The notes below the pieces were generated by a model that did not search any database, was not told the origin of the DNA, and was given only the letters and a program-made list of their open reading frames with translations. A DNA stretch of 64,000 nucleotides. It comes from Ruegeria pomeroyi. Its GTDB lineage: Bacteria; Pseudomonadota; Alphaproteobacteria; Rhodobacterales; Rhodobacteraceae. This document shows positions 34,368 through 42,674 of this stretch, in pieces. Within the stretch, counting starts at the first letter, position 1, and each line of letters starts with the position of its first letter. Made by a program: the position numbers and the translations under genes. The stretch is from assembly GCF_021405525.1 (NCBI RefSeq), contig NZ_JAGQAG010000001.1, positions 310,001 through 374,000 of the forward strand. Direction: 5' to 3'.

Positions 34368-35971
34368 CAGACTTTTTCCTCATTCTCTTCAAGCCAACCG
34401 CGAAGAATCTCTATCGTCTCTTCCTGTTTGTCACCGATCATCGCGCGGAGGCGCTCCACAGGAGTGTTCCCAACCCCCGCTAGGGCAGGTACCCCGCCGC
34501 GCGTCTTTGGATTCGCGTTGGAAAGCTGAGCCAGCCCTGGGCTCCCGTCGTCGATCTCGCCGGTCAGTGTAGGGATCGCAGCTTCCGCGGTGGCTCCATC
34601 CGAAGGCTGTGCCACCGCTAGAAGTTGCGGCGAACCAACAGGTTTGCTCAGGATCGGTCGAACAACAAAGAGGCCTAAAACCAGCGTGACCAATGCTAGA
34701 GTTGCCATCTGGATCAGCGACATCATGTCAAATCTCAACCCTTGCATCATCGAACTGCTGGCCAGAGTTCCCTGCGGTTCAATCTCCGGGAGTTCCATGG
34801 ATTTAAGTGTGATCACGTCGCCACGAGTTTCGTCGAACCCTACCGCCGATTCCACCAATTCCCGCAGAGCGGACAGCTCTTCCTCTGGGCGTGGCGTGAA
34901 CTGGCTGCTTCCATTTTCCGCGGCGCCTGGCAAACCGTTGACCAGGACAGCCACGCTCAGCCGTTTGATGGCGCCGGGCGCGCGTAGGATCTCTGTTTCG
35001 GTTTCCGAGACCTCGTAATTCACCCTTTCGCGCGTGGCGCTGGTGCTCGAGTTGGATTCGTCGCCAACCGATCCGTCTCCGTCCGGTAGATTGGAGGCAA
35101 CCGTGACATCTGAGGATTGATTCTTGGACGCGTCAGATCGCTCCTCGATATCGGTACTGATGGCGATACGGCCATTGGGGTCCAGCCGGCGCTCGCGGAT
35201 CGATTCCGTTTCGGTCACCGCATCAACGCTCACTTCGACAATTGCATTGCCGCGTCCGACCCGTGCTTCGACCAGTCGTAGAACCCGCTCTCGCATCTGC
35301 TGCGAGCGCTCCTCGAAGTTACTTGAGTTCGGGGTTTCAAGCGGGCCGATAACGTTTCCGTTTGAATCGATCACGGTAACCCCGTCGGCGGCCATCCCAG
35401 AAATTGCCGAGGCGACAAGATAGCGAATCGCGTTTGCCTGTGCCGGCGTCACCTCTGAGCCCGAAGGGACGATCGATACGGATGCGGTCGGTGCTATGTT
35501 GCGTTGGAACGGGCTGGACGAACTGTTGGCGATATGTACCCGCGCCTGAGCTACATGTGGGCTAGCCACGATGGTACGGGCCAATTCACCTTCCTTTGCG
35601 CGCCAATAGGCAGCATCGAACATCTGCGATGTGGTACCAAAACCGCTGAGCGAATCGAGCAACTCGTACCCTCGACCACCGTTTGCAGGTAGCCCCTCGG
35701 ACGCCAGAGTCAGGCGCAACTCGTCCCTCTGCGCAACCGGTACATAGATCGATCCGCCGCGCACCTCAAATAAAACACCTTGTTGCTCCAGCGAACGCAC
35801 GACCTCCCCCGCCGAGCCGTTCTCAAGCCCTGCGTAGAGCAGCTGCATGTTCGGTGTCTCGGCAATTCTGGTCAGCCCCATAACGCCGAGAAACATCGCC
35901 AGAACAGCACCGATGACGATGAATTGTCTCTTCTTGTCCAAACTTGCCCAGACATTTCTTATCTGCTGCAC
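34367..35971 (-). CDS. fliF: Flagellar MS-ring protein FliF
   Basis: 534 residues. Two membrane segments flank a long periplasmic region (about residues 17-34 and 419-440). Conserved blocks include MQLLYAGLENGSAGEVVRSL, AREGELARTIVASPHVAQAR-like text at residues 124-145 (here AKEGELARTI) and SVSIVPSGSEVTPAQANAIR. The extreme C-terminus ERLRAMIGDKQEETIEILRG resembles the FliG-binding helix, so FliG is expected elsewhere although no fliG follows. It is the first gene of its operon, divergent from fliL, with a CtrA-like box in the spacer. Confidence 0.95.
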   Translation of the reverse strand: MQQIRNVWASLDKKRQFIVIGAVLAMFLGVMGLTRIAETPNMQLLYAGLENGSAGEVVRSLEQQGVLFEVRGGSIYVPVAQRDELRLTLASEGLPANGGRGYELLDSLSGFGTTSQMFDAAYWRAKEGELARTIVASPHVAQARVHIANSSSSPFQRNIAPTASVSIVPSGSEVTPAQANAIRYLVASAISGMAADGVTVIDSNGNVIGPLETPNSSNFEERSQQMRERVLRLVEARVGRGNAIVEVSVDAVTETESIRERRLDPNGRIAISTDIEERSDASKNQSSDVTVASNLPDGDGSVGDESNSSTSATRERVNYEVSETETEILRAPGAIKRLSVAVLVNGLPGAAENGSSQFTPRPEEELSALRELVESAVGFDETRGDVITLKSMELPEIEPQGTLASSSMMQGLRFDMMSLIQMATLALVTLVLGLFVVRPILSKPVGSPQLLAVAQPSDGATAEAAIPTLTGEIDDGSPGLAQLSNANPKTRGGVPALAGVGNTPVERLRAMIGDKQEETIEILRGWLEENEEKV

Positions 35972-36029
35972 GTCTACCTCCGTCTCGCCGACTTTCTGCG
36001 CGGTACTCCTCCTGTTTCACCGATTGGCC

Positions 36030-36044
36030 TTAACAATCGGTTAG
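36030..36044. promoter_or_regulatory. CtrA-like box between fliF and fliL
   Basis: TTAA-N7-TTAG matches 7 of 8 bases of the CtrA consensus. It lies in the 118-bp divergent spacer, 46 bp from the fliL start and 59 bp from the fliF start, so a single site could serve both operons. Confidence 0.55.
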
Positions 36045-36089
36045 TTCCTGTCGGGCTAGTAAGGTTCTTGAACCAAGAACGAGGACGGC

Positions 36090-36596
36090 ATGACGGACAC
36101 AACCGCCGATGAAGTCGAACTAGAAAAGAAACCGGGTAAGAAAAGCCTAGTTATTGGATTAGTTCTGGCACTTGCCGGATCAGGCGCTGGGTACTTCGCC
36201 ACGGCTTCGGGGACGATTCGCTTGGGCGCCCATCCTGTCGAAAGTGATACTGAGGCGGGCGTTTCCTATGGTGCCCAGTTGCCAGATCAGCTGCCGGATA
36301 TCGCTTTTGTCGATTTGCAGCCGATCATGGTATCGCTGCTCAGAGAAAACGGGCAGCGGCACCTTAGATTTCATGCGCAGTTGGAAGTTCCCGAACATTA
36401 TCTGGCGGATGTCGAGAAAATCAGGCCCCGCATTGTTGATGTGCTGAACGGTTATTTGCGCGCCGTTGAGATCGATGATCTTAGCGATCCGCTGGCCCTG
36501 ACGCGCCTACGCGGGCACATGCAGCGGCGGATCAACATTGTCGCGGGCGAAGGGCGTGTCAACGACGTGCTCGTAATGGAATTCGTACTGAACTAG
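36090..36596 (+). CDS. fliL: FliL-family flagellar basal-body protein (second FliL-like gene)
   Basis: 168 residues. A basic N-terminus (EKKPGKKSLVIG) precedes one membrane helix (VIGLVLALAGSGAGYF), then a periplasmic FliL domain with DIAFVDLQPIMVSLL, LRFHAQLEVPEHYL and a C-terminal RINIVAGEGRVNDVLVMEFV. The ending (motif leading to a hydrophobic strand) is closer to classical FliL than the paralogue at 14189. It heads an operon with stator genes motE and motA, the context expected for a stator-associated FliL. Confidence 0.88.
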   Translation: MTDTTADEVELEKKPGKKSLVIGLVLALAGSGAGYFATASGTIRLGAHPVESDTEAGVSYGAQLPDQLPDIAFVDLQPIMVSLLRENGQRHLRFHAQLEVPEHYLADVEKIRPRIVDVLNGYLRAVEIDDLSDPLALTRLRGHMQRRINIVAGEGRVNDVLVMEFVLN

Positions 36597-36605
36597 GAGA
36601 GTGCC

Positions 36606-37022
36606 TTGGAACTGATTGCGGATATTCTTCTGGTCGCCGGTGCGTTGGGTGCCGGTCTGTATTGCTTTGTGCTCGGTCGCCGTTTGAAACGGTTCAACAA
36701 CCTTGAAAAAGGTGTTGGGGGTGCGGTTGCGGTTCTTTCGTCGCAGGTGGACGAGTTGAACAAGACCCTCGCGTCGGCCCGAGACGCGTCAGATAGTTCT
36801 GGTGCTGCCTTGAGTGCGCTCAGCGAGCGCGCCGAAGCGGTTGCACAACGGCTTGAGTTGATGATGGCGTCGTTGCATGACGTCCCGCCAGCTTCGACGG
36901 TACCTCCGCCAAAGATTGTAGAACAGGAACTGAAACCTGTGCGTGCAGACGAGGAGAAACAGGCGCCTGCGGGGGTCATGTTCAAGCGGCATGGCCGAAA
37001 CAATAGTGGAGCCGCACCATGA
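36606..37022 (+). CDS. Membrane-anchored coiled-coil protein of unknown function in the fliL-motA operon
   Basis: 138 residues from TTG 36606, six bases after an AGGAG site; no better ATG start is available nearby. One N-terminal membrane helix (LLVAGALGAGLYCFVLGRR) is followed by a cytoplasmic-looking heptad region (about residues 30-88) and a Pro/Lys-rich tail. Several alphaproteobacteria have a comparable small gene between fliL and motE (recollection of gene order, not verified here). A motor-positioning or stator-assembly role is plausible. The TTG start suggests modest expression. Confidence 0.72.
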   Translation: MELIADILLVAGALGAGLYCFVLGRRLKRFNNLEKGVGGAVAVLSSQVDELNKTLASARDASDSSGAALSALSERAEAVAQRLELMMASLHDVPPASTVPPPKIVEQELKPVRADEEKQAPAGVMFKRHGRNNSGAAP

Positions 37023-37609
37023 AACGTAAAAAACGCGAGACCTCTGGTCGCGGAAGCGCGCTGCTGCTGATTTCGGTGCTGATGATTGCATCCGCACTTA
37101 TCCGGATCGGTCTCGAGGCTGGGCCCGCCCTTGCTCGCGAAGTGGTTGAGGAACCAGTTCAGAATGCGGGTGTCAAAGAAAAGCGCAGCGCACTGGCCGA
37201 GTCGGATCTTCATGCGCTGCTGGCTACGCTGCGACAGCGCGAAAAGGACCTGAACCAACGTGAGTCACGCGTTTTGGAACGCATGCGCGCGCTGGAAATA
37301 GCAGAAGTGGCAATCGAGCGGAAATTGGCCAAGTTGGCCGAAGCCGAAGAAGATTTACGCGAAACTGTTGCCGCAGCAAGCGTCGCTGCCGAGAGCGATC
37401 TGAGCCGACTGACCGAAGTTTATGAAAAGATGAAACCCAAGGAATCTGCGGCATTGTTTGAAGAGATGGACGCAAGCTTTGCCGCGGGTTTTCTGGCCCG
37501 GATGCGACCTGAGGCGGCGGCGGATATCATGGCGGGTCTAACCCCCAAAGTAGCCTACACGATCAGTGTCGTTCTGGCAGGGCGAAATGCCAATGTACCT
37601 ACTGAATAA
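37019..37609 (+). CDS. motE: MotE-like periplasmic motility chaperone
   Basis: 196 residues. An N-terminal signal-anchor (residues 12-38, LLLISVLMIASALIRIGLEA) precedes a long coiled coil (about 55-125, REKDLNQRESRVLERMRALE) and a C-terminal helical MgtE-N-like domain with MKPKESAALFEEMDASFAAG and MRPEAAADIMAGL. This domain order matches MotE, which in Sinorhizobium helps the periplasmic motor protein MotC to fold. It overlaps the previous gene by ATGA and precedes motA. Confidence 0.87.
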   Translation: MKRKKRETSGRGSALLLISVLMIASALIRIGLEAGPALAREVVEEPVQNAGVKEKRSALAESDLHALLATLRQREKDLNQRESRVLERMRALEIAEVAIERKLAKLAEAEEDLRETVAAASVAAESDLSRLTEVYEKMKPKESAALFEEMDASFAAGFLARMRPEAAADIMAGLTPKVAYTISVVLAGRNANVPTE

Positions 37610-37672
37610 AAACGAGAAATTAGGAAACTCCTGCTTGAATCGTGTTTCAACCGGAATGAGTGGAGCGCGGAA

Positions 37673-38542
37673 ATGATCGGCATTCTTGGAATCGTTGTGA
37701 TCTTTGCGATGGTTTTCGGTGGCTATTTGGCCGCCGGTGGAAAGATGACGATCATCCTCAAATCTCTGCCATTTGAGATGATGATGATTGGTGGAGCGGC
37801 GACGGGGGCGTTTCTCATTTCCAATGATATGGGTGGAGTAAAGCACACGCTCAAGGATTTAGGGAAGGTATTCAAGGGCCCGAAATGGAAACCTGAGGAT
37901 TACCAGGACCTGCTATGTCTTCTTTTTTCGCTCATCCGCATCGCGCGACAGAATCCGGTCGAGGTAGAGCAACATATCGAGGATCCTGCGAATTCCACGC
38001 TGTTCTTGAAATATCCTCGCATCCAGGCCGACCGCGAAGCTGTGGATTTGATCTGCGACACAATGAGGTCGGCGGCGATGAACTATGACGATCCACACCA
38101 GGTCGAGGAAGTCCTGGAAAAACGGATGGAAGCGAACCTGCATCATGCGATGCATTCCAGCCATGCGCTTCAAACTGTTGCGGATGGGTTGCCGGCATTG
38201 GGAATCGTTGCGGCCGTGCTGGGTGTGATCAAAACCATGGGCTCGATCGATCAGCCGCCCGAGGTACTGGGTAAGCTGATCGGCGGCGCGTTGGTCGGAA
38301 CATTTCTTGGGGTGTTCCTCGCCTATGGTCTCGTTGGTCCATTTGCGTCCAAGGTCAAAGCCGTCGTTGAAGAGGACAATCATTTCTATCTGCTGATCAA
38401 GGAGGTGCTGGTCGCCAATCTGCACGATCACAATGCGGCCATGTGTATCGAAGTGGGTCGGCAGAACACGCCTTCGCACATCCGCCCTGGTTTCGCCGCT
38501 CTCGAGCAGGCGTTGAAAGACGTCAAGCAGGATGCTGCCTGA
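37673..38542 (+). CDS. motA: Flagellar stator protein MotA
   Basis: 289 residues, 63 nt after motE. Four membrane helices are visible (residues 1-20, about 35-50, 170-190, 200-222). Conserved elements are PFEMMMIGGAATGAF, the loop LQTVADGLPALGIVAAVLGV containing the functional Pro, and a C-terminal membrane pair ending GPFASKVKAVVEE. It pairs with MotB (26765). The stop overlaps the next start by 1 nt (TGATG). Confidence 0.96.
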   Translation: MIGILGIVVIFAMVFGGYLAAGGKMTIILKSLPFEMMMIGGAATGAFLISNDMGGVKHTLKDLGKVFKGPKWKPEDYQDLLCLLFSLIRIARQNPVEVEQHIEDPANSTLFLKYPRIQADREAVDLICDTMRSAAMNYDDPHQVEEVLEKRMEANLHHAMHSSHALQTVADGLPALGIVAAVLGVIKTMGSIDQPPEVLGKLIGGALVGTFLGVFLAYGLVGPFASKVKAVVEEDNHFYLLIKEVLVANLHDHNAAMCIEVGRQNTPSHIRPGFAALEQALKDVKQDAA

Positions 38543-40782
38543 TGGCTAGGGTGCTGTTGGCTTTGTTGTTCTTTCTTGCGGCGTTGCCGGTGGATGCAAC
38601 TGAGGTTGAAGTGCGCTCAGGAGAACATGGGGATTTCACGCGGCTCGTGTTACGCATCCCCGTTCGGACTGAATGGAACCTGAAAAATGCGGTGCGATCG
38701 TCGCAATTGACAGTCGCGCTGCCCGACCTGAAGTTTGAGTACGATACTGTTTTTGAACGCGTGCCACGCAAGCGGCTAGAAGAATTGCGCCAGTCAGAAA
38801 TTGGCGCTCCTCTTGAGATGCTATTTGCCTGCGATTGTGAGGCGCGAGCCTTTGTACAGTCTGGCACATTGCTTGTGATCGATATTCGTGACCGGCCTGC
38901 CGACAGCCCCCGGCTCAGGCTTCCGTTGGTGCGGGATCAGGTGTTGGATGTACGGGCGGAGGGCGCCGTCTCCGCGCCGCAAGATCACGCTGTTGAGGAT
39001 CGGGTGGCAGAAATCGCGCTTACTGAGGACACCGAACTGCTCATCGCTGACGCGCGCCGTCATCAAGCGTTCCTGGATATCCCGGTTCCACTGGCGGGAG
39101 AGAGAGCTGTGGAGAACAGGCTTTACTCTCGTATTTTGCGGGGGGTCGATCAGGAAGTGTTGGCGCTGAGGTTTCGAGACGAGCCGGGGACCGAAAGAGG
39201 GTCGACAGAAGCCCAAGCGGCGTTGACCGAAACACTTACCGAAGGACTAGGATTGCCGAACTTGCGAGTCACGACAGTTGTTGATCGTGATTTGCATGCG
39301 GCGCGTGAGGGGCACACCAGCCTGCCCGCGGTTCAACAATGCATCGAAGACGAGCAGTTGGCGGTAGGGGAGTGGGCGGATAACAGGCCGTTCAGCACCC
39401 AACATGCAGATTTGCGCGATGGGCTATTTGGTGAGTTTGACAAGGTCGATGCTCGGGCCGCGCTTGCGCTTGCGCGATTCTACCTTCATTTCGGGTTCGG
39501 CGACGAAGCCTCTGTCACCCTTGAGCTTCTGAAGCCTTCGTACTCGGAGCACAAGCTCCTTGCTGCGCTCGCCGCTGCGGTAGAAGGGCGCCAGGAACCC
39601 GAGGGAAATCCCTTGGCGGGCCTTCAGGGTTGCGACAATGCTGTGGCGATGTGGTCGGTGCTCAGCGAAAAAAGTGCATCTGAGGCAACGGATACCAACG
39701 CGGTATTGCGCAGCTACGGGCGACTACCTTTGCATCTGCGAGCTTATCTGGGCCCGGTTTTGGGAGAATATCTAGCCAATGCCGGTTTTGCAGACGCTGC
39801 CCATCAATTGGTTCGTGCGGCTGAACGGATCAATGAAGGGGACCAAGCGGCCATCGCTGTTGTCGAGGCCAAGATTGCTGGGCTGAACAACAAACCCGAC
39901 ATACGAGAGCAGAAGCTGAAGGCGGTTATCGAGGACGCATCCGCTCCGACCCACGCCCCGCTTGCGTTGGTCGACCTGATTGAAAAGCGTTGGTCCGAAG
40001 GTGGCGATATCACCCCGCAGGAGTTGCTGTTGGCCGCCTCGTACTTGCACGAATTCCGCAGATCAGAGATCGGGCCTCGAGTTCAAACAGCATATGTGAT
40101 CGCGCTCGCTCTCTCTGCGCAATTCGATGAAGCAATTGGGGCGCTAGCTGAACCCGGTCAGGATCGCAGATCCGAAATCTGGCAGGAAACGGTTGATCGT
40201 ATCGTCAAGCGGATCATGTCCCATGCAAGCGATATCACGTTTCTGCGCCATGTAGCGATGCTTGATAGCGATCTATTTATCGCCGTGAAGGCGGATACCG
40301 CGACTTTGGTTGCGCAGCGATTGATCGAGTTGGGCTTTTTTGAGGATGCACTCCGATATGCCGATCGACCGCAGGACCGCAAATCTCGAGGAGCCCGTGC
40401 GGAAATCATCGCTCGCGCCACGCTTGGTATGGGACGCCCCCATCGAGCGCTGTTGGAGCTTGAAAGTACCAGCGGGGCCGAAGCCGAACGCTTGCGTGCC
40501 GAAGCGATGAGCGAGGCGGGAGCGCTGGAGCAGGCGGCTGAGGCGTTGTTGAGAGCTGGTGATCTTGATGCGGCGAGCCGGTACATTTGGCTGGCTGGCG
40601 CCGATGCGCCCATCGCAGGAGGTGAAGAAACTCGATTTGGCGGGATCCATCTGATGGGGCAAGCCCTGCTGGAAGAGAGAAAACCATCCGCCGCAACGCC
40701 TCTTGCCGCTGCGCGCGAACTGGTCGATGACAGTACGCGGATACGCGATCAGATTGGTATCTTGTTGGATCGCCTTCAGTGA
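38542..40782 (+). CDS. Large secreted protein of unknown function, coupled to motA
   Basis: 746 residues from ATG 38542, coupled to motA by a TGATG junction. A signal peptide (MARVLLALLFFLAALPVDAT) indicates export to the periplasm. Residues about 20-115 look like a beta-rich AMIN-like domain (VEVRSGEHGDFTRLVLRIP, SQLTVALPDLKFEYDTVF). The rest, from about residue 300, is strongly helical with TPR-like alternating repeats (for example ARAALALARFYLHFGFGDEA, RLIELGFFEDALRYADRPQ). I do not recognise it as a named family. Its place after motE and motA suggests a periplasmic stator or motor component, perhaps a functional counterpart of rhizobial MotC. That is inference. Confidence 0.8.
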   Translation: MARVLLALLFFLAALPVDATEVEVRSGEHGDFTRLVLRIPVRTEWNLKNAVRSSQLTVALPDLKFEYDTVFERVPRKRLEELRQSEIGAPLEMLFACDCEARAFVQSGTLLVIDIRDRPADSPRLRLPLVRDQVLDVRAEGAVSAPQDHAVEDRVAEIALTEDTELLIADARRHQAFLDIPVPLAGERAVENRLYSRILRGVDQEVLALRFRDEPGTERGSTEAQAALTETLTEGLGLPNLRVTTVVDRDLHAAREGHTSLPAVQQCIEDEQLAVGEWADNRPFSTQHADLRDGLFGEFDKVDARAALALARFYLHFGFGDEASVTLELLKPSYSEHKLLAALAAAVEGRQEPEGNPLAGLQGCDNAVAMWSVLSEKSASEATDTNAVLRSYGRLPLHLRAYLGPVLGEYLANAGFADAAHQLVRAAERINEGDQAAIAVVEAKIAGLNNKPDIREQKLKAVIEDASAPTHAPLALVDLIEKRWSEGGDITPQELLLAASYLHEFRRSEIGPRVQTAYVIALALSAQFDEAIGALAEPGQDRRSEIWQETVDRIVKRIMSHASDITFLRHVAMLDSDLFIAVKADTATLVAQRLIELGFFEDALRYADRPQDRKSRGARAEIIARATLGMGRPHRALLELESTSGAEAERLRAEAMSEAGALEQAAEALLRAGDLDAASRYIWLAGADAPIAGGEETRFGGIHLMGQALLEERKPSAATPLAAARELVDDSTRIRDQIGILLDRLQ

Positions 40783-41119
40783 ATGCGACCGGTCGTGGAT
40801 ACTTGGCCCGATATCTGAGTTCTTCGCTATGCAGAGGCAGCGCCCGACAAAGCCGTGTCTTCTGGTAAATAGGTTAGCGTGCGTTTTTTCCGGGTATAAG
40901 GGTTCTCCAGTGACGTTGTTGTTGGGGGCTTGACCCCAAGAAATCTGACAGATCCCTTGAAGCATCCATAATTATTGGCGTCTCTCCAAATTGAGACATA
41001 TCGTACAATGAAAGCTAGCGGCAGGGCTTGGCCTCCCTGACCTCCGGCTGCACAAAATAGCTTGGGCGTTTCACGCTGCGAAAACAATGTCTGAATTTAA
41101 CCTTCCTTCTGCAGGTGGT
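40783..41119. other. Intergenic gap after the flagellar locus
   Basis: 337 bases with no credible coding frame and higher A+T than the flanks. It contains one clear inverted repeat, TTGGGG - GCTTGA - CCCCAA (40922-40939), without a T-tract, and a TTTTTT run at 40883-40890. It separates the flagellar locus from converging metabolic genes. I see no RNA gene or promoter I can defend. Confidence 0.6.
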
Positions 41120-42490
41120 TTAGCCAATCGGATCGAACAGATGCTTCATCACGTCGGAGAACCGGCTTTGAGGATCAGTGAGGGCGAGAGTAGCGTCGCG
41201 CAACGCCGCGGATCGCTCAGCTCCGAGGCTCGGCGCGGCGAATTCCATGAACTTGTCAACGAGCTCTGCCCGGGGCATCGGTGCTTCGGGTCCACCTCTA
41301 GCATTGATATCGCCAGATTTCAGTATGCGCCCATCGGTCGTAGTGATCTCGACATCTGCCCATCGACCGGCTGGAAACCGGCTGCTGTGACGCGGGTCTT
41401 CGCTCACCGTGATCCTTTGCATGATTTCAGCCACTAGTGGATCGGTCAAACCGGTTCCGGCGACATGTTCGGCCCCGATACGCCCATAGGCGATATGCAC
41501 AGCGACCGGAAAGGGCAGGGAGTATTGCGCGATCGCGGTGGTTGGTGGTAGCCCCTGATAGAGGCAGGCCGCCTGATGAAAGCTGTTCACATGGACTTGC
41601 GCGATATCGGGGTGCGAGAGCTGGTGGTCCAGCATCACCTGCCTTACCCCGTCAATGGCCGCATGCGCCCAGCGGCAGATCGGATAGGGCTTCACATATT
41701 GGCGCTCCATCTGCCAGAATTGGCCCAGGTCCTCCCAATAGGGCGTGGCCTCAGGCGCCTCCATGGTGATCGCGGGTGCGCCGGTGAACCCGTGCTCGGC
41801 AAGGATCATCGACGACATCCCGACCATCGCGCCCCAGCCCGAGCCGTCATGCAGCATCGTGGGTGTCGCGATCTCGCGCATCATCTGGCTGCGGGGGCCA
41901 TGATACTCGGCAATGCCCAGCGCCTGTCGCATCGTCTTGCGCCCCTGCCCGCGCAGCCGCGCGGCCATGGCCACCACGCCCAGGCAGTTCCACGCGCCCG
42001 AGGTGTGATAGTCGCTGACCGTGGCATGCAACGCGATGCCCGCGCGCCCGGCCACCTCGTATCCCACGGTGATTGCGGCCAGCGCCTCGGGCCCGGACAG
42101 ATCAGGCAGATGCTGCGCCAATGTCGCCAGGGTCGGGATCACCACGACACCGATATGCCCCTTAGTCGGGTTGTACCCGTCATGTCCATCCAGATTGTCG
42201 GTTTGGGTGGCGGCGGCATAGGCCGCGCCCGCCAGACTGACGCGCCGCCCGTCGAACATCATGCGCGCGCTATGGGCCGGATCGGAGCTGCCATAGAGCA
42301 GGGTCGCGGTCTGCCGCGCAATCACGCCCGCCTCCATAGGGCTCGCCGCAGCAACGATCCCCAGCGTATCCAGCGCCATCAGTGCGGCGGCCTCCAGCGT
42401 GCTGGCAGGTATGTCACCGGGAGCGCGGTCAAGCGCGAAATCGGCGATCCGGTCAAAGGTAGAGAGGGGTTTGCTCATCAGTGCGGTCAT
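41120..42490 (-). CDS. MmgE/PrpD family protein
   Basis: 456 residues from ATG 42490, directly after an AAGGAGG site; a longer frame upstream lacks one. The MmgE/PrpD family (2-methylcitrate dehydratase, iminodisuccinate epimerase, cis-aconitate decarboxylase relatives) is recognised from AALMALDTLGIVAAASP, NLDGHDGYNPTKGHIG, HTSGAWNCLGVVAMAARLRG and KPYPICRWAHAAIDGV. The active-site type segments with conserved Asp/His/Lys are present. No prpB, prpC or acnD genes are nearby, so propionate metabolism is not supported by context. It is divergent from a LysR gene, which probably regulates it. Substrate unknown. Confidence 0.9.
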   Translation of the reverse strand: MTALMSKPLSTFDRIADFALDRAPGDIPASTLEAAALMALDTLGIVAAASPMEAGVIARQTATLLYGSSDPAHSARMMFDGRRVSLAGAAYAAATQTDNLDGHDGYNPTKGHIGVVVIPTLATLAQHLPDLSGPEALAAITVGYEVAGRAGIALHATVSDYHTSGAWNCLGVVAMAARLRGQGRKTMRQALGIAEYHGPRSQMMREIATPTMLHDGSGWGAMVGMSSMILAEHGFTGAPAITMEAPEATPYWEDLGQFWQMERQYVKPYPICRWAHAAIDGVRQVMLDHQLSHPDIAQVHVNSFHQAACLYQGLPPTTAIAQYSLPFPVAVHIAYGRIGAEHVAGTGLTDPLVAEIMQRITVSEDPRHSSRFPAGRWADVEITTTDGRILKSGDINARGGPEAPMPRAELVDKFMEFAAPSLGAERSAALRDATLALTDPQSRFSDVMKHLFDPIG

Positions 42491-42674
42491 CGGGCCTCCT
42501 TCGCCCATAGGGGCGTCTCCGACGCCAAGGCTAGACGCTTGCCTGCCCCACCACACGCAAAAATGCCGGGGCCTTTGCCCCAAATATTTTATTGCCCCGG
42601 ATGGTTTTGCTTTGAACACGGCCGGGCAGGACAGGGCTTGCCGCAACCGGGCCAACCGGCAATAGACTGGTGCC

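Noticed and set aside
41120..42490. Propionate catabolism (prp) assignment for the MmgE/PrpD gene
   Set aside because: No prpB, prpC, acnD or prpE genes are adjacent.
42568..42590. Hairpin GGGGC-CTTT-GCCCC followed by AAATATTTT, similar to the palindromic repeats
   Set aside because: Only one hairpin and a partial tail; I could not support it as a true family member, and it could equally be part of the LysR promoter region.
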